This document shows positions 63,433 through 64,000 of a DNA stretch of 64,000 nucleotides, one piece after another. A program made the translations under genes and the position numbers. The notes beneath the pieces are model-generated. The model was not told the DNA's origin and made no database searches. It saw nothing but the letters and a program-made list of their open reading frames with translations. Source of the DNA: Campylobacter pinnipediorum subsp. caledonicus (GTDB lineage Bacteria; Campylobacterota; Campylobacteria; Campylobacterales; Campylobacteraceae); assembly GCF_002022005.1 (NCBI RefSeq), contig NZ_CP017258.1, positions 372,001-436,000 on the forward strand. Reading direction: 5' to 3'. Within the stretch, counting starts at the first letter, position 1, and every line of letters starts with the position of its first letter.

Positions 63433-64000
63433 CTATTTTATATCCTATACGCCTTTTTGATGATATAAAACTACTAGATGTTTTATTTCTTATCTTTAAT
63501 ATATGCATACGGATATCTGCTTCTTCTATGTTTTTATTTTCCCATACATTTTCTATCAAGTCCGCAATGCTAACATAAACATTTAAGTGTGATATAAGAT
63601 ACTCTACAAGTTGTAACTCTTTTGCACTTAAATCTATTGCGTTGTTATTCTTGTCAGATAGAGTTCTTTTATGTATATTAAAACTAAAATCCTCGTTTAG
63701 ATAGACAATATTTCTATCATCAACATTGTAATATTTTCTTAAAAGCTCTGCGACTCTAAGCTTGAGCTCTGCTAACTCAAATGGTTTTTTAAGATACTCG
63801 TTACAGCCTAACTCATAGCAAATAGCCATATCGTTTATATCAACAAGAGAGGTCATAATCATAATAGGGGTTTGGATATCTAGGTTTTTTATATATTTCA
63901 TAACTTCAAAGCCATTTATATTTGGAACTTTGATATCAAGTATAAAAAGATGGTAAAAGCCATTTGCTATCTTATCACAAGCTAAAGCTCCATCAGCAAC
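63416..64000 (-). CDS. OmpR-type response regulator (N-terminus outside window)
   Basis: The minus-strand frame is open to the window edge, so an ATG at 63901 is internal. Visible part: receiver with phospho-acceptor Asp in LFILDIKVPNINGFEV, the switch Thr in MIMTSL and the conserved Lys in YLKKPFE, followed by a winged-helix DNA-binding domain (LSAKELQLVEYLI and ADIRMHILKIRNK). It probably regulates genes with its cotranscribed kinase. Confidence 0.93.
   Translation of the reverse strand, partial: VADGALACDKIANGFYHLFILDIKVPNINGFEVMKYIKNLDIQTPIMIMTSLVDINDMAICYELGCNEYLKKPFELAELKLRVAELLRKYYNVDDRNIVYLNEDFSFNIHKRTLSDKNNNAIDLSAKELQLVEYLISHLNVYVSIADLIENVWENKNIEEADIRMHILKIRNKTSSSFISSKRRIGYKIDAKKA

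Overview
The window looks like chromosomal DNA of a Campylobacter species (Campylobacterota) outside the C. jejuni/coli group. The evidence is the strong A+T bias, gene families typical of the genus (dba-dsbI, napAGHBFLD, a CadF/OmpA-type porin beside a HAD phosphatase, a UPF0323 lipoprotein, CcoG beside rpsU) and several gene neighbourhoods that match the genus order. There are no phage, IS or CRISPR modules. The accessory interest is the surface-protein array at the left edge and several decayed or frameshifted genes.

Region by region. 1-12038: three tandem copies of a giant autotransporter-like protein, the first cut by the window edge. Copies 2 and 3 share an identical promoter/leader/signal-peptide block with a G10 tract. 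All copies share an almost identical coiled-coil stalk and C-terminal beta-barrel, while the passenger middle is a patchwork of shared modules. 12134-17015: a possible gene remnant, uvrA, and the dba-dsbI oxidative-folding pair (all minus strand). 17209-20536: fdxA, ndk, a YceD-like protein, rpmF, plsX, fabH. 20670-28312: a Gfo/Idh-type oxidoreductase, hemH, alaS, a small membrane protein, maf, a class A penicillin-binding protein. 28370-29849: pabC/pabB-like genes (minus). 29850-31011: gene-free decayed DNA. 31012-36954 (minus): tRNA-Arg, a frameshifted effector-binding-domain gene, fusA, rpsG, rpsL, a CmeR-like TetR regulator, ccoG. 37111-42700: rpsU, an HTH/coiled-coil protein, UPF0323 lipoprotein, glutathionylspermidine-synthase-like ligase, D-2-hydroxyacid dehydrogenase, yajQ, a HemN-family radical-SAM enzyme. 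42799-43745: tRNA-Cys, a small lipoprotein, tRNA-Ser, a DUF411 protein. 43850-50502: the periplasmic nitrate reductase operon behind an FNR-type operator. 50602-52889: dps, then yedF-selD, where selD carries an in-frame UGA and a SECIS-like hairpin. 52984-56307: CadF-like OmpA protein, HAD phosphatase, a frameshifted DUF302 gene, a nucleotide-sugar epimerase. 56472-59565: macA-macB. 59566-62133: decayed DNA, two type IV pilin-like proteins, a DsbC/G-like protein. 62180-64000 (minus): a histidine-kinase relic, an intact histidine kinase and the response regulator running off the window.

How the genes work together. The autotransporter array has the hallmarks of an antigenic and phase variation system. 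The slippable G10 lies just after the signal peptide, and one base lost or gained brings a stop codon within one to three codons. Long identical blocks allow copy-number change and gene conversion, and the passenger modules are already visibly shuffled. The nap operon is a complete respiratory nitrate-reduction module in the NapGH (no NapC) arrangement, and its operator suggests oxygen or nitrogen-oxide control. YedF-SelD supplies selenophosphate, and SelD itself needs selenocysteine for synthesis. Dba/DsbI and the DsbC/G-like protein belong to periplasmic disulfide handling. A and T homopolymers disrupt two other genes; these may be phase-variable, decayed, or assembly errors. Start codons were reassigned from ribosome-binding sites and family length for rpsL, rpsU, alaS, cadF, napD, selD, the HAD phosphatase, the epimerase, the pilin, maf, the dehydrogenase and pabC.
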